64,000 nt of DNA from Exiguobacterium aestuarii (GTDB lineage Bacteria; Bacillota; Bacilli; Exiguobacteriales; Exiguobacteriaceae): the NCBI RefSeq assembly GCF_020171655.1, contig NZ_JAIVAC010000002.1:248001-312000 (forward strand), written 5' to 3'. This document shows, in pieces, positions 30,960 through 44,166 of this stretch (the first letter of the stretch is position 1; each line of letters begins with the position of its first letter). The position numbers and the translations under genes were made by a program. The notes below the pieces were generated by a model. That model searched no databases. It worked only from the letters and a program-made list of their open reading frames with translations, and was not told where the DNA came from.

Positions 30960-32217
30960 ATGTTGCTTCAGTTAACGTCGCCTCGGTTTCACTTGCTTCA
31001 CCGCGACGTAAATACTCAATCGTAATCGTATCACCGACCGTTGCATCTCGATAGAGTGCATCGCGTAAATCAACGTATCGTTTAATCTCGCGATCTCCGA
31101 TTTGCGTGATGATATCGCCGACGCGAAGTCCCGCTTCTTCAGCCGGACTACCTGGTGTCACTTCTTCGACGAAGACACCGTCTTCTTGGTCGAATGAGAT
31201 GCCATACTCTTCCCGAACGTTACCAGGTACCGCAATGACTTCTTGAATCGTGACCCCGAGCTGTGCCCGTGTCACTTTCCCATCGCGTTCTAACATGTCA
31301 ATGACCGGCAGCGCCACGTTCACCGGAATCGAGAAGCCGACCCCTTCTACGCTCGCTTCGGCGATTTTCATCGAATTGATCCCGACGAGCTCCCCACGAA
31401 TATTGATGAGGGCACCGCCCGAGTTCCCTGGGTTGATGGCCGCATCGGTCTGGATGACTTCTGCGTTGTAATCCATCAAGCCGTCGCTATTCGTATCGAC
31501 CGGCACCGTCCGCTCGACACCACTGACGATACCACGGGTGACCGAGTTTGAGAAGACACCGAGCGGATTTCCGATGGCCATGACAGTCTCACCGGCTTGT
31601 AGCACGGTCGAATCACCAAGCACGATCGGTTTCGCATCGATGTTATCTGGCAGCTCAACTTCTGCGACCGCCAAATCATTGAGCGGGTCTTCACCGAGAA
31701 TCGTTGCCGACGCGATCTGACCGTCGGAAAAGGCGATATTGATTTCGTCTGCCTCTTCGATGACGTGGAAGTTCGTGACGATATATGCCGTGTTCCCTTC
31801 CACTTTATAAATGACACCAGAACCAGCGCCCGCCTCCCACTGCGAGTCTGAGGTGAAGGCCCGCTGAATGTTCGTAATACTGACAACGGACGTCTTCGCT
31901 CCAAGTACAGCGGTCGTGACGTCGGATTCGGTGACGGTCACGGCTTGCTCGGTCCGCGTCAGTTCATTCGTCACAAAACGAGAGGTCGGCGAATCCCAGA
32001 GCATCACTGTGACAAAAAACAAAGCCGCTCCTAAGAATCCGCCAACCCCTCCGAGTAACAACGGTTTTATATTCGGTCTCGGCTTGTGGCGTACGTGCTC
32101 CTCTTGCTTCGGACGCCATTCGCTCCGAGACGGATACGTCGATTTCTCTTCTGTTGCTTCGTGTACTTCAGGTTCGACGTCTTGAGGTTCATACTCATGG
32201 TGTCTCTCTTCGTTCAC
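30958..32217 (-). CDS. htrC: HtrA/DegP-type membrane-anchored serine protease
   Basis: About 419 residues. A cytoplasmic acidic N-terminus is followed by one membrane helix (PLLLGGVGGFLGAALFFVTV). The trypsin-like domain has catalytic His (TNFHVIEE), Asp (DPLNDLAVAEV) and Ser (INPGNSGGAL), and one PDZ domain is C-terminal (GLRVGDIITQIGD). It degrades or refolds damaged exported proteins. The GTG at 32217 has GGGGGGA 6 bases upstream and is preferred to a TTG at 32262. It follows walJ by about 50 bases and is the last gene of the WalRK operon region, as in B. subtilis (yyxA). Confidence 0.92.
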   Translation of the reverse strand: MNEERHHEYEPQDVEPEVHEATEEKSTYPSRSEWRPKQEEHVRHKPRPNIKPLLLGGVGGFLGAALFFVTVMLWDSPTSRFVTNELTRTEQAVTVTESDVTTAVLGAKTSVVSITNIQRAFTSDSQWEAGAGSGVIYKVEGNTAYIVTNFHVIEEADEINIAFSDGQIASATILGEDPLNDLAVAEVELPDNIDAKPIVLGDSTVLQAGETVMAIGNPLGVFSNSVTRGIVSGVERTVPVDTNSDGLMDYNAEVIQTDAAINPGNSGGALINIRGELVGINSMKIAEASVEGVGFSIPVNVALPVIDMLERDGKVTRAQLGVTIQEVIAVPGNVREEYGISFDQEDGVFVEEVTPGSPAEEAGLRVGDIITQIGDREIKRYVDLRDALYRDATVGDTITIEYLRRGEASETEATLTEAT

Positions 32218-32268
32218 GACGCGTCCCCCCTTCAAGACAATATGATAACTGTCTTTTCCCAAGTTTCC

Positions 32269-33060
32269 TTATAAAGAAACGAGCGAAGTGGGGATTGTCG
32301 GGTCCGTATCGCACAATTTGATCCGACCTAAGTCGACGTCCCGCATGCCGAGTGTTTGCGAGACGCTCATTTGCGCGAGCTCTTTCATGTTGTTGTCCTT
32401 GCTTAAGTGCGCCAAGTAGATCCGTTTCGTCCGGTCACCGATGACCTCGCTCATCGCAATCGCCGCATCCTCATTCGAGACGTGTCCGTAGTCCCCAAGG
32501 ATGCGTCGTTTGACGCTCCATGGGTAACGTCCCATCTGCAGCATCGAGACGTCATGGTTTGACTCAAAGATAAAGTCGTCAGCTCCGCGGATAATCCCTT
32601 TCATCCGGTCTGAGACGTAGCCGGTATCCGTGATATGGGCCAAGCGTTTCCCGTCGTGGGCAAACTGATAAAACATCGGGTCCGCCGCATCGTGACTGAC
32701 GTTGAACGTTTCAATCTCGATATCACCGAACTGCTTGATGTCCCCGACCTCGATGTGAAACTTCAACGCTGGGTCAATCTTTCCGATGAGTGATTCCATC
32801 GCCGCCCACGTCTTCGCATTCGCATAAATCGGTAAGTTATACTTTCGCGCTAATATCCCTACTCCTTTAATATGGTCGGAGTGCTCATGGGTGACGAGCA
32901 GTGCATCGATCCCATCAAACGACCGACCGATCGCTTCGATGCGTTGTTGCATCGCTTTCCCGGTCAATCCGGCATCGACGAGCAGCTTTGTCCGTCCCGT
33001 CTCGATATAGAGGGCGTTCCCGGTCGACCCGCTCGCTAACACACTATACTGTAAACTCAC
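32269..33060 (-). CDS. walJ: Metallo-beta-lactamase-fold hydrolase WalJ
   Basis: 263 residues. The MBL motif is [11 protein letters not shown], with downstream metal ligands near [18 protein letters not shown] and [10 protein letters not shown]. It belongs to the WalJ (YycJ) group, reported to act in coordinating cell division with replication and possibly as a 5'-exonuclease-like enzyme. The GTG at 33060 ([20 protein letters not shown]) has AAAGGAG 7 bases upstream. It follows walI within the walRKHIJ operon by about 13 bases. Confidence 0.93.
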   Translation of the reverse strand: MSLQYSVLASGSTGNALYIETGRTKLLVDAGLTGKAMQQRIEAIGRSFDGIDALLVTHEHSDHIKGVGILARKYNLPIYANAKTWAAMESLIGKIDPALKFHIEVGDIKQFGDIEIETFNVSHDAADPMFYQFAHDGKRLAHITDTGYVSDRMKGIIRGADDFIFESNHDVSMLQMGRYPWSVKRRILGDYGHVSNEDAAIAMSEVIGDRTKRIYLAHLSKDNNMKELAQMSVSQTLGMRDVDLGRIKLCDTDPTIPTSLVSL

Positions 33061-33073
33061 ACCATCACTCCTT

Positions 33074-33898
33074 TCATTCTTTCGTTTCAAACTCGACGCG
33101 CTCTACCGTTCCGTCGATGGCATTGACGAAATACACATGATCGTCAATCGCGACCGACCAGAGCGGTGGCATGATAATCAAACCGCCAGAGCTGTCGAGG
33201 GGTAAGCTATAAAAACCGGTGTTGATGGCCCGCATCTCCTGGTTCGGTTGGAAATACTTCCGTGACGCAAGTTGAGAGATGGCTTCGCTGGCCGTTAACA
33301 CGAGATCGTCTTGTGGTTTCGATGAGATGTCTTTCAAGTGACGTTGCTTATAATCCGTCACTTCAAACGCCTCATTCAATTGAATCAAGATGAGGGACGG
33401 TCCGATATACATCTCCGAATCTCCCTCAACTTCAGGTGCCGAGAAAATCTTATTATCTTCAAACGTTTGGACGAAAGCGATTTGTCTCGTCTTTTCATCA
33501 TATCGCCAGTAGGCATATTCTTCTCCGAACGGGACATACTCCGCAACAAACGTTGAAGCCGTTGTTCTCAATTCTTTTGCATCGAGCGGTACCGGCTGTT
33601 TCAGCTCGACTTCGAGTTGCATATTGTCGAGCGTCGTCGCCAGTTGCGCCTCCCGATTTTTCGTGATCATCGCGGCCGACATCTCTTCAGACGACCCTGT
33701 CAAATAACCGATATCCCGACCCATTCGTGGCAGTTTGGCCGGGTCGACGTTTCGTTGGTCTAAAATTTGTGCAATCGACGTGTTGTCGTTCGTCACGACT
33801 TCGGTCGCCCATGTCTCAGTCACCAATTGGAACAACAGATAGATGTTCAAGGCGAGGAAGGCGAAGATTAAAATGGTTTTCGCTTTACTCCAATCCAC
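33074..33898 (-). CDS. walI: WalI, inhibitor/modulator of the WalK sensor kinase
   Basis: 274 residues. One N-terminal transmembrane helix ([18 protein letters not shown]) anchors an extracellular YycI domain. With WalH and WalK it forms a membrane complex that adjusts WalK activity. The start is GTG at 33898 ([12 protein letters not shown]), with AGGA about 9 bases upstream, overlapping the walH 3' end by 14 bases. The two genes are translationally linked. Confidence 0.92.
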   Translation of the reverse strand: MDWSKAKTILIFAFLALNIYLLFQLVTETWATEVVTNDNTSIAQILDQRNVDPAKLPRMGRDIGYLTGSSEEMSAAMITKNREAQLATTLDNMQLEVELKQPVPLDAKELRTTASTFVAEYVPFGEEYAYWRYDEKTRQIAFVQTFEDNKIFSAPEVEGDSEMYIGPSLILIQLNEAFEVTDYKQRHLKDISSKPQDDLVLTASEAISQLASRKYFQPNQEMRAINTGFYSLPLDSSGGLIIMPPLWSVAIDDHVYFVNAIDGTVERVEFETKE

Positions 33899-35266
33899 GA
33901 TACATCATCCTTTCTGTCCAATCTTCTGACTGATTATATGGGACCCAACGTCCCGCTTCACGTACGAACCAATTCGGTGAGAACGTCACATATCGGCTCG
34001 TATCCTCGTTATACTCAATTTCATAACCGATTCGAATCTCAGTCACGTTCTCAAACCGTCCAGAGTTGATGAGTGTCCCGAGTACTTCTTCTGCGTCAGC
34101 CAGCTGCGTCGTGCCGACTGTGATCAAGCGGTCAATCTCTAAGTGATGTCGTGTGATGGACCGGACTTGCGCCCCGTCGTTTTCCACACGCAATGTGGAT
34201 AAGTCGATGGCGTCATTGTTGATAAACGCCTCACGTTGGCTAAAGACCGGGAATCCTTTCACATGAAAACGGAATACGGTCGTTTCAAAGCCTTTGTTCG
34301 CCGGTGTAATGGCATCGAAACGAAGCGAGAGTCCTTGATTCTCCGAAGACTCGTCGACCCATCCACCATGGAAATTCACGAATTCGACAATCGAATCCAA
34401 TCCGAGTGCCGTTTCCCGCTCAGTGCTGTTTCGAGACAAGTTCCGATAGCGACTCGCGTTCAGCTTCGCGTCATATTCCGCCACACTGACACCGTTCGTC
34501 AATGCACCGACCGAACTCGCCGGGTCGACTTCCTGGACGTTCGGGTCGCCTGGGAAGAACGTGTCCCGCATCCAGTCGAGGCGCGCATCGATTTGAATCG
34601 ACGATACGTCATATGCGAACAACTCATTCATCTCCGGTCCGACGATCGGGATATAGTTCACGCGTTCATCCGTATACGTCACTCGCTTCATCGTCCGACT
34701 CGAGTTTTTTAGGAATAGACTGTTCACGTCGCCGTTTCCGACCTTCGTCAACTTCCCTTCCCAAATCGATTGGTCACTCATGATCGTTCGGATGGTAAAC
34801 GCATTGTCTTCCATGTAGATGAGCACACGTTGCGGAATCTTTCCAGACAGACTGTACGTGCCCGGCAGCATATAGCTGAGCGTATCCGCATAATAGGCTT
34901 CCGGTAAAATCAATTCGAGTCCTTCGTTGATATCCGTGTAAAAGCTCGGGATATTTTTTGCGGCGAGTGGTTTGAATTCACTCGCTTCAAACGTATCCCG
35001 AATGACCCGCATCAACTGCTTTGGGGTGTTCTTCGAAGCGAAGACGGCGTTGTTGTCATGAACGACCGCTTGAACCGGGATGACGACTTGATTCGCCCGG
35101 CGTTGGAGTGACTCGTCCACCGTCGTCAATTGCGTCTCCGATTGGACTGCCTGATAGGTGGGATGATAATCCCACAAAATGATGGTTTGAACAATCGACG
35201 TGACGATTAACGTGAGCAAAAGGAACGACTTCCACAGTTCTGGCTTTGCAATCGTAAACCGTTTCA

Positions 35267-35267
<1 letters not shown>
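33885..35267 (-). CDS. walH: WalH, regulator of WalK
   Basis: 460 residues. A single N-terminal helix (SFLLLTLIVTSIVQTIILW) is followed by the extracellular YycH domain, ending [20 protein letters not shown]. It controls WalK together with WalI. ATG 35267 overlaps the walK stop (TGATG), with GGAGGTG 8 bases upstream. Length matches the family. Confidence 0.92.
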
Positions 35268-37108
<1,841 letters not shown>

Positions 37109-37111
37109 CGT

Positions 37112-37822
37112 TTAATCTTCTTCTCCTGCCTTCAAATAATACCCGACCCCGCGACGCGTAATGATATACGTCGGTGTCGATGGGTTGTCCTCTACTTTTT
37201 CACGAAGGCGACGTACGGTAACATCCACGGTACGAACATCCCCGAAGTAATCATAGCCCCAAACCGTTTGGAGTAAATGCTCACGCGTCATCACTTGTCC
37301 GATGTTTTGCGCGAGGTAATGAATCAATTCGAACTCGCGATGCGTCAGCTCGATCTTCTCTTCCCGCTTCGTCACCATGTACGAATCCGGGTGAATCGTC
37401 AAGTCGCCGATCACGATATCGTTTGCGTTCGCCCCTTTTGCTTCAGGCGCAGGCGCCGTCGCATGACGTCGCATGTTCGCTTTGACGCGAGCCAACAACT
37501 CACGTGAGCTAAACGGTTTCGTGACGTAATCGTCCGCACCGAGCTCTAGTCCGAGCACTTTATCAATCTCTGAGTCTTTTGCCGTCAACATGATAATCGG
37601 CATATCATACTTCTTCCGTACCTCGCGGCATACTTCCATGCCGTCTTTGAGTGGAAGCATGATGTCGAGTAAGATGAGATCCGGTTGAATCTCTTCTACT
37701 TTCACGAGCGCTTCTTCGCCGTCATAGGCGACATGCACCTGGTAACCTTCTTTTTCAAGTTTAAACTTCAATATATCTGCGATTGGTTGTTCGTCATCTA
37801 CCACTAAAATCGTACGATCCAT
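37112..37822 (-). CDS. walR: WalR response regulator
   Basis: 236 residues, OmpR/PhoB class. The receiver domain has DD at residues 9-10, the phosphorylatable D53 in LLDIMLP, and the conserved Lys in TKPFSS. The winged-helix DNA-binding domain contains [20 protein letters not shown]. It activates autolysin and wall-metabolism genes with WalK. First gene of walRKHIJ; no strong terminator separates it from walK. Confidence 0.97.
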   Translation of the reverse strand: MDRTILVVDDEQPIADILKFKLEKEGYQVHVAYDGEEALVKVEEIQPDLILLDIMLPLKDGMEVCREVRKKYDMPIIMLTAKDSEIDKVLGLELGADDYVTKPFSSRELLARVKANMRRHATAPAPEAKGANANDIVIGDLTIHPDSYMVTKREEKIELTHREFELIHYLAQNIGQVMTREHLLQTVWGYDYFGDVRTVDVTVRRLREKVEDNPSTPTYIITRRGVGYYLKAGEED

Positions 37823-37915
37823 TCAGTGAGTCCTCCTCTTATCATTAAACGTACATGCCTACATTGTAACTCTTTTTATACAGCTTAGAAAGCGTGGTCC
37901 ATTTCCGTGGAAATG

Positions 37916-37940
37916 AAAAAGAGAGCCGCAATGGCTCTCC
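37916..37940 (-). terminator. Terminator of purA
   Basis: GAGAGCC/GGCTCTC stem with a GCAAT loop and AAAAA on the left, immediately after the purA stop codon at 37945. Confidence 0.85.
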
Positions 37941-37944
37941 TTTC

Positions 37945-39234
37945 TTATGCTTCGTAAATGTCACGCAAGATGACCGTCTGCTCACGGGCCGGTCCGACCG
38001 AGAAGGTCAATAACTCAATACCCGTCAATTCTTCGATGCGACGCACGTAACGTTTCGCGTTTTCTGGAAGGTCGTCGAAGTTACGAACGCCCGTAATGTC
38101 TTCAGTCCAACCAGGAAGTTCTTCGTATACCGGTACACACTTCTCAAGTACGCGGAAGTTCGGAGGATATTCATCAAGATGCTTTCCTTCGTACTCATAC
38201 GATGTACAAATCTTGAGTGTCTCAAGACCTGTCAATACATCGATTGAGTTGAGGCAAAGATCTGTGATCCCGCTGACACGACGTGAGTGACGAACGACGA
38301 CCGAGTCGAACCAGCCGACACGACGTGGACGACCTGTTGTCGTTCCGTATTCTTTCCCGACTTCACGGATCGTATGACCGATCTCGTCATCGAGTTGTGT
38401 TGGGAAAGGACCGTCACCGACGCGTGACGTATATGCTTTACAAACACCGACAACGTGATGGATTTTTGATGGACCGATTCCGGCACCACTTGATACGCCA
38501 CCTGATGCTGCGTTCGACGATGTGACGAACGGGTACGTTCCGTGGTCGATATCGAGCAGGACACCCTGTGCTCCTTCAAAGAGAACCTTCTTCTCTTCGT
38601 CGAGTGAATCGTTCAAGACGACAGATGTATCACACACGTATTTCGCAAACTGTTGGCCATACGCGTAGTACTCTTCGAAGATGTCATCAAATTCAACTGG
38701 ATCGACCTCGTACATTTTCACGAACATGCGGTTTTTCAACTCGAGAACGGTCTTTAATTTTTCTGCGAACACTTCTTTGTCGAGAAGATCTGCGATACGA
38801 ATCCCGATACGCGCCGCTTTGTCCATGTATGCTGGACCAATCCCTTTAAGTGTTGTCCCGACTTTCGCATCACCTTTCGCATCTTCTTCTAAACGATCTT
38901 GAAGCTGGTGATACGGTAAGATGATGTGCGCCCGATTCGAGATACGAAGGTTATCCGTGCTCACACCACGCTCATGTAAGTAAGCGAGTTCTGTCACGAG
39001 TGATTTCGGGTTGACGACCATTCCGTTCCCGATGACACACGTCTTATCCGAATAGAAGATACCCGACGGAATGAGGTGAAGTTTATATTTCGTATCATTG
39101 AAGACGATCGTATGACCAGCGTTGTCTCCCCCTTGATAACGCGCGACGACTTCGGCTTGTTTCGATAAGAAATCGGTGATTTTCCCTTTCCCTTCATCGC
39201 CCCACTGCGTTCCCACTACGACTACTGATGACAT
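37945..39234 (-). CDS. purA: Adenylosuccinate synthetase
   Basis: 429 residues. GTP-dependent conversion of IMP and aspartate to adenylosuccinate, first committed step of AMP synthesis. The N-terminal [13 protein letters not shown] phosphate loop, [20 protein letters not shown] and the C-terminal [12 protein letters not shown] are conserved. The start at 39234 has AAGGAGGA upstream. Monocistronic, with a paired PurBox and a good promoter upstream. Confidence 0.97.
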   Translation of the reverse strand: MSSVVVVGTQWGDEGKGKITDFLSKQAEVVARYQGGDNAGHTIVFNDTKYKLHLIPSGIFYSDKTCVIGNGMVVNPKSLVTELAYLHERGVSTDNLRISNRAHIILPYHQLQDRLEEDAKGDAKVGTTLKGIGPAYMDKAARIGIRIADLLDKEVFAEKLKTVLELKNRMFVKMYEVDPVEFDDIFEEYYAYGQQFAKYVCDTSVVLNDSLDEEKKVLFEGAQGVLLDIDHGTYPFVTSSNAASGGVSSGAGIGPSKIHHVVGVCKAYTSRVGDGPFPTQLDDEIGHTIREVGKEYGTTTGRPRRVGWFDSVVVRHSRRVSGITDLCLNSIDVLTGLETLKICTSYEYEGKHLDEYPPNFRVLEKCVPVYEELPGWTEDITGVRNFDDLPENAKRYVRRIEELTGIELLTFSVGPAREQTVILRDIYEA

Positions 39235-39279
39235 AATGAATCCTCCTTATTGATCAACGTTCTGTTCAAACCATCCGTA

Positions 39280-39355
39280 AGTGTACACTTGAAAAGCGAG
39301 AAAGTCAATCCAATACCGAACGTTTTATATAACATGTAACTATTCGTTCGTTATT
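39280..39355 (-). promoter_or_regulatory. purA promoter with inverted pair of PurBoxes
   Basis: On the minus strand TTGACT (39308-39303) and TACACT (39285-39280) are spaced 17 bases. Just upstream, two oppositely oriented 14-base boxes (39312-39325 with core CCGAAC, and 39342-39355 with core GTTCG) are exactly 16 bases apart. This matches the PurR operator geometry of Bacillales. Confidence 0.75.
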
Positions 39356-39381
39356 TTACAAATCACCTATATAAAAAAAGA

Positions 39382-39406
39382 CACCACCGACGTTACATCG
39401 GTGGTG
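39382..39406 (-). terminator. Terminator of the gdpP-rplI-dnaB operon
   Basis: CACCACCGA/TCGGTGGTG perfect stem with a 7-base loop, preceded by an A-run. It overlaps the dnaB stop codon. Confidence 0.88.
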
Positions 39407-40745
39407 CGAAGGCTTGTGTCTCCATATTGACGAACTTGTTGTACTCTTTCCGGAAGGAGAGCTTGACCGTACCGGTCGGACCGTTACGTTGTTTCGCAAT
39501 GATGATTTCAATCGTATTGGCGTCTTCACTCTCTTTATCGTAATAGTCATCACGATAGAGGAAGGCAACAATATCGGCATCCTGCTCAATTGCTCCCGAT
39601 TCACGGATATCCGACATCATCGGTCGCTTGTCTTGACGACTCTCTACCCCACGAGAGAGCTGTGACAAGGCGATAACAGGTACTTGAAGTTCACGCGCAA
39701 TCGCTTTGAGCGTACGTGAAATTTCCGATACTTCCTGTTGTCGGTTCTCGCCCGGTTTGCCGTTCCCCACGATGAGCTGCAAGTAGTCAATCATAATCAT
39801 CCCAAGACCGTGCTCTTGCTTCAAGCGACGACACTTCGCCCGAATCTCGTTGACACGAAGACCCGGCGTATCGTCGATGTAGATGCCTGCTTGTGAGAGT
39901 GAAGACATCGCAAGTGATAAGCGACCCCAATCTTCCGCTTCAAGGCGTCCGGTCCGGAGGCGCTGGGCATCGATATTTCCTTCCGCACACAACATACGCA
40001 TGACGAGCTGTTCCGCCCCCATCTCTAAACTGAAGATGGCGACGTTCTCGCCCGTACGGACGGCAACGTTTTGCGAGATATTCAAGGCGAACGCGGTCTT
40101 CCCGACAGATGGACGAGCGGCCACGATAATCAAATCGTTTCGTTGGAAACCGGCCGTCATCTTATCTAAATCCGTGAACCCTGTGGCAATCCCGGTAATC
40201 TCACCGCTCGACTGATGCAGTTTTTCAATCGTCGAATAGGCATCCGATAGAACGGAACCAATCGGGTGGAAACTGGACTGCCCTTTCCGTTGCGATACTT
40301 TTAGAATGTTCCGCTCCGCGTCCGAGAGGACAGAATCGACCTCGTCCTGACGCTCATAACCATCTGAAACGATGTTCGTTGCCGTTCGAATCAGACGACG
40401 AAGTGCCGCTTTTTGATCGACGACATTCAAGTAATAGCCGATGTTCCCGATAGCCGGGACGGATTCAGCGACCTCCGCTAAATAGTTGAGACCGCCGATT
40501 TCGTCTAAAATACCTTGCGCCTGGAGCTCTGAACTGAGCGTGACCAAGTCGACAAGTTCGCCCCGGTCATTGATTTTTAACATCGCTTCAAAGATTCGTT
40601 GGTGGCTGACGCGATAAAAGTCGTCCGGGTCGACCCGCTCTGAGGCCGTGATCAACCGGTCCGAATCGAGGATGATCGCCCCTAAGACGGCTTGCTCCGC
40701 TTCCACGCTATGTGGTGGTGTATTGACTTGAATCGCATCACTCAT
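39393..40745 (-). CDS. dnaB: Replicative DNA helicase
   Basis: 450 residues (named dnaC in B. subtilis). The N-terminal primase-interacting domain (HSVEAEQAVLGAIILDSDR) precedes a RecA-like hexameric helicase domain with the Walker A motif AARPSVGKTAFAL, Walker B MIMIDYLQLI and the RDKRPMMSDIRESGAIEQDAD region. It unwinds DNA ahead of the fork. It follows rplI by 17 bases in the gdpP-rplI-dnaB unit. Confidence 0.96.
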   Translation of the reverse strand: MSDAIQVNTPPHSVEAEQAVLGAIILDSDRLITASERVDPDDFYRVSHQRIFEAMLKINDRGELVDLVTLSSELQAQGILDEIGGLNYLAEVAESVPAIGNIGYYLNVVDQKAALRRLIRTATNIVSDGYERQDEVDSVLSDAERNILKVSQRKGQSSFHPIGSVLSDAYSTIEKLHQSSGEITGIATGFTDLDKMTAGFQRNDLIIVAARPSVGKTAFALNISQNVAVRTGENVAIFSLEMGAEQLVMRMLCAEGNIDAQRLRTGRLEAEDWGRLSLAMSSLSQAGIYIDDTPGLRVNEIRAKCRRLKQEHGLGMIMIDYLQLIVGNGKPGENRQQEVSEISRTLKAIARELQVPVIALSQLSRGVESRQDKRPMMSDIRESGAIEQDADIVAFLYRDDYYDKESEDANTIEIIIAKQRNGPTGTVKLSFRKEYNKFVNMETQAFAPPM

Positions 40746-40762
40746 CCGTCTCTACCTCACCT

Positions 40763-41206
40763 TCAAGCTTCTTGTACATGTACGTTCAACGTCGCAACGA
40801 CGTCATGATGCAACTTCACTGGCACTTTCGTGAAACCGAGCGCCTTGATTGGGTGCTCGAGTTCAATTTTACGCTTATCAATCTTGTAGCCCATTGATTT
40901 GAGGGCATCCGCGATTTGTTTGCTTGTGACCGATCCGAACACGCGACCACCTTCACCGGCTTTTGTCGTGACGGCAATCGTCTCTTTTTCAAGTTTTTCC
41001 TTAAGTTGCTGCGCTTCTTTCAACTCTTCTTCTGCAGCCTCTTCAGCACGACGTTCTTTCGCCGCGAACGCTTTTAGGTTTCCAGGTGTCGCTTCAACCG
41101 CCAAGTTTTTCTTGAACAAGACGTTTTTGGCGTAAGCGTCTGCCACGTTCTTCACTTCTCCAGCTTTTCCTTGCCCTTTTACATCTACTTTCAAAATGAC
41201 TTTCAT
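40763..41206 (-). CDS. rplI: 50S ribosomal protein L9
   Basis: 147 residues. The N-terminal [20 protein letters not shown] domain, a long central helix rich in Glu, Ala and Lys ([20 protein letters not shown]) and the C-terminal domain with [13 protein letters not shown] are all present. It binds 23S rRNA near the L1 stalk base. The start overlaps the gdpP stop by 4 bases (ATGA). Confidence 0.96.
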   Translation of the reverse strand: MKVILKVDVKGQGKAGEVKNVADAYAKNVLFKKNLAVEATPGNLKAFAAKERRAEEAAEEELKEAQQLKEKLEKETIAVTTKAGEGGRVFGSVTSKQIADALKSMGYKIDKRKIELEHPIKALGFTKVPVKLHHDVVATLNVHVQEA

Positions 41207-43194
41207 TCTAATTCCTCTCCTTCAGTATCATCTGTCATATAATGATCAATTGCTTCTTTTAACAAGACGTTTGCTTGTTCGCGACTCATTTCGAGTTGTG
41301 TCGCTGCATTCGTCAAATGTCCGCCGCCATCGAGCATTTCCATGATGACTTGAACGTTGACGTCACCGAGTGACCTCGCACTGATCCCGGTTCGTCCATC
41401 CGGTAAAATCGCGATGACGAACGAGGCTTTGACGCCCTCCATGTTCAGCAACTGGTCTGCAGACTGAGCAATCAATACCTGGTGATGGGCCTCATCGTCA
41501 GAAGCGACCGCAATCGCCATGCCATCTGCGTAAATCTCGGTGTTTTTCAAAATTTGTGACTGTTCGATATAGGCATCAAGGTCTTGACGCATAAAGTGTT
41601 GCACGAGTACCGTGTCAGCCCCTTGAATACGTAAGTAGGACGCCGCATCAAACGTACGTGAACCTGTACGGAGCGTAAAGCCTTTCGTGTCGACCATGAT
41701 TCCTGCAAGAAGTGACGTCGCCTCTAAAATCGAGAGCTTGCGACTTCCCGCCTGATACTCAATCAACTCCGTGACGAGCTCACACGTCGACGATGCATAA
41801 GGTTCCATGTACACAAGAACCGGATCCTCGATAAATTCTTCACCACGTCGGTGATGGTCAATCACGACAACACGCTCCGCTCGATACAGGATGTCTTTTG
41901 AAATGACAAGTGAAGGACGATGCGTGTCGACGACGACGAGAAGCGTCTGTTCATCGATGAGCGGTTGTGCTTCATATTCGGTTAAGAACTGGCTGTATAA
42001 CGAGTCATCGTTTTCTACCTCTTGAACGAGACGTTGAATGCCGATGCTCGTCTCACCTGACGGCACAACCACGTACGCCTCACGTCCGACAAACTCAGCC
42101 AATTTCATAATCCCGATCGAAGCCCCGAGCGAGTCCATATCTGGGTTTTTATGTCCCATGACGAGGACACGGCTCGATTCGCGAATCAAATCACGCATCG
42201 AGTTCGAGATGACACGTGCACGGACGCGCGTCCGTTTTTCCGTCGGGTTTGTCTTCCCTCCAAAGAAACGAACTTTTCCGTTATGACGTTTGACGACTGC
42301 CTGGTCACCACCGCGACCAAGTCCAAGGTCTAGACTCGACTGCGATAAGTTACCGAGTTCCGTCAATGTCGTTTCTCCACATCCAACCCCAATCGATAAC
42401 GTCAACGGAATCCTTTGTTCCTTCGTTGCATCACGCACTTCATCCAAAATGGAAAAGCGATTGTTCTCAAGTTCGGATAACGTCCGCTCATTCATCACGA
42501 GGAAAAAGCGGTCTGCTGCCGTACGGCGCATATAGATGTGATGCCGCTGCGCCCATTGGTTGAGAAGCACCGTCACACGACGATTTACTTCACTTCGCAC
42601 TTGCTCATCCACCGCGGTCGACATCTCATCATAGTTATCTAGATACAAAATACCAATGACCGTCTGCGCTTGAGCGTACTTTTGTTCAATCTCAGCTTCT
42701 TCGGTCATATCGAACAAATAAAGGGTTTGATGTATTTGGTTGTAATAGACACGGTAGACGCGGTCACCCACTTCAATCGTGGCTTCATCCTCTTCCTCTT
42801 CAATCAATTCATCGAATGCGGAATGGAGCGCATCAAGCGGTACACCAATCGCCATATCAAGTTCAAAGATCAATCGCGATTGTTCGTTATACCAACTGAT
42901 TCGTCGGTCTTGATCGAAGACTAAGATCCCAATCGGCATCGTCGTCAACGCTTCTTTTCCGACCTCTTCGATTTGATGAGAGAGTGAAAGGACATACTGT
43001 TCCCAATTTTTACGTTCCCGTCGCATCGTCACTTGCTGATAGATGAAAAAGATCAGCGTGCCCATAAACAGGGTGATTGCCGCCACAATGCTGTAGAACG
43101 CCAATCCTAACGAGACAAGAAATCCAACCACATATGGAATCATGTGCCGCGCGTATTGGTTCTTCACGGATGTTATTGCTTCACCACTGTGCAT
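41203..43194 (-). CDS. gdpP: Cyclic-di-AMP phosphodiesterase GdpP
   Basis: 663 residues. Two N-terminal transmembrane helices (about 15-55), a heme-binding-type PAS domain (about 70-160), a degenerate GGDEF domain (about 170-310) and a DHH/DHHA1 phosphodiesterase domain (about 340-650) with [24 protein letters not shown] and the [10 protein letters not shown] motif. It degrades c-di-AMP, linking wall and potassium homeostasis. GGAGG precedes the start. It is co-transcribed with rplI and dnaB. Confidence 0.95.
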   Translation of the reverse strand: MHSGEAITSVKNQYARHMIPYVVGFLVSLGLAFYSIVAAITLFMGTLIFFIYQQVTMRRERKNWEQYVLSLSHQIEEVGKEALTTMPIGILVFDQDRRISWYNEQSRLIFELDMAIGVPLDALHSAFDELIEEEEDEATIEVGDRVYRVYYNQIHQTLYLFDMTEEAEIEQKYAQAQTVIGILYLDNYDEMSTAVDEQVRSEVNRRVTVLLNQWAQRHHIYMRRTAADRFFLVMNERTLSELENNRFSILDEVRDATKEQRIPLTLSIGVGCGETTLTELGNLSQSSLDLGLGRGGDQAVVKRHNGKVRFFGGKTNPTEKRTRVRARVISNSMRDLIRESSRVLVMGHKNPDMDSLGASIGIMKLAEFVGREAYVVVPSGETSIGIQRLVQEVENDDSLYSQFLTEYEAQPLIDEQTLLVVVDTHRPSLVISKDILYRAERVVVIDHHRRGEEFIEDPVLVYMEPYASSTCELVTELIEYQAGSRKLSILEATSLLAGIMVDTKGFTLRTGSRTFDAASYLRIQGADTVLVQHFMRQDLDAYIEQSQILKNTEIYADGMAIAVASDDEAHHQVLIAQSADQLLNMEGVKASFVIAILPDGRTGISARSLGDVNVQVIMEMLDGGGHLTNAATQLEMSREQANVLLKEAIDHYMTDDTEGEELE

Positions 43195-43309
43195 GTATGC
43201 CTCCTAAAATGAGTAATGTTCACCCATGGAATCGTAAAGGTTTCTGCTCTATCATACCATATTCGTCGGTTTCACTTACACACTTACAAACGAGGTAAAA
43301 TACAAAAAA

Positions 43310-43337
43310 ACGACTTATCCAAAAGGATAAGCCGTTC
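43310..43337 (-). terminator. Terminator between rpsR and gdpP
   Basis: ACGACTTATCC/GGATAAGCCGT stem with an AAAA loop and an A-run to its left, just after the rpsR stop codon. It separates the rpsF-ssb-rpsR operon from gdpP. Confidence 0.82.
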
Positions 43338-43345
43338 GTCAAACA

Positions 43346-43576
43346 TTACTCTGCAACGTATGGAAGCAAAGCCATTTGACGTGAGCGCTTGATAGCGACA
43401 GTAAGTGGACGTTGGTATTTCGCTGAAGTACCAGTCACACGACGTGGAAGAATTTTACCACGCTCCGAAACGAAGCGTTTGAGCAATTCTACGTCTTTAT
43501 AATCGATATGAGTGATGTTGTTCGACGTAAAGAAACATACTTTACGACGACGACGACCTCCTGGACGACGTGCCAT
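43346..43576 (-). CDS. rpsR: 30S ribosomal protein S18
   Basis: 76 residues. Basic N-terminus ([16 protein letters not shown]), then [25 protein letters not shown] and the C-terminal [14 protein letters not shown], all conserved in S18. It pairs with S6 on the 30S platform. A single Cys near position 14 is too little for a zinc-binding paralogue. GGAGG upstream. Last gene of rpsF-ssb-rpsR. Confidence 0.97.
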   Translation of the reverse strand: MARRPGGRRRRKVCFFTSNNITHIDYKDVELLKRFVSERGKILPRRVTGTSAKYQRPLTVAIKRSRQMALLPYVAE

Positions 43577-43619
43577 GTGAAGACCTCCTTTATAAGTTAG
43601 TTTTTATTGTCAACAATGA

Positions 43620-44135
43620 TTAGAATGGCAAATCATCATCTGACAAGTCGATTTTGCCGCCACCCGAGAACGGATCTGCGTCAAAACCTTTATTCGAATT
43701 CGAGGACTGAGATGAAGTCGAAGCAGCTCCTGCGCCCCATCCTGATCCACTTGATTCACCACCACCGAAGACATCTCCAGATGGTGCTTGCTCACGTTGC
43801 CCTGCGGCTCCGCGTGGTTCAAGGAAGCGTACGCTGTCGGCGACTACTTCTGCCCGGTAACGACGTTGGCCATCTTGTCCTTCGTAACTACTGATTTGAA
43901 GGCGACCGTCAACGCCGGCCATGCTGCCCTTTTTCAAGTATTGTGCTACGTTCTCTGCTTGTTTGCGCCAAACGACACAATCAATAAAGTCCGTCTCGCG
44001 CTTCCCATCTTGTCCAGCGAATGGACGATCGCAAGCGAGAGTAAGGCGTGTTACGGCGATTCCGCTCTGCGTGTAACGCATTTCCGGATCGCGAGTCAAT
44101 CGACCAACTAACACAACTCGGTTAATCATCTCCAA
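43620..44135 (-). CDS. ssb: Single-stranded DNA-binding protein
   Basis: 171 residues. The OB fold ([22 protein letters not shown]...) is followed by a Gly, Ser and Gln-rich linker, and the acidic tip DLSDDDLPF recruits replication and repair partners. It lies between rpsF and rpsR, as in other Bacillales. Main replicative SSB. Confidence 0.97.
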   Translation of the reverse strand: MEMINRVVLVGRLTRDPEMRYTQSGIAVTRLTLACDRPFAGQDGKRETDFIDCVVWRKQAENVAQYLKKGSMAGVDGRLQISSYEGQDGQRRYRAEVVADSVRFLEPRGAAGQREQAPSGDVFGGGESSGSGWGAGAASTSSQSSNSNKGFDADPFSGGGKIDLSDDDLPF

Positions 44136-44166
44136 GCTCCCCTTTCACGATACGAGGCGTTAAGGA

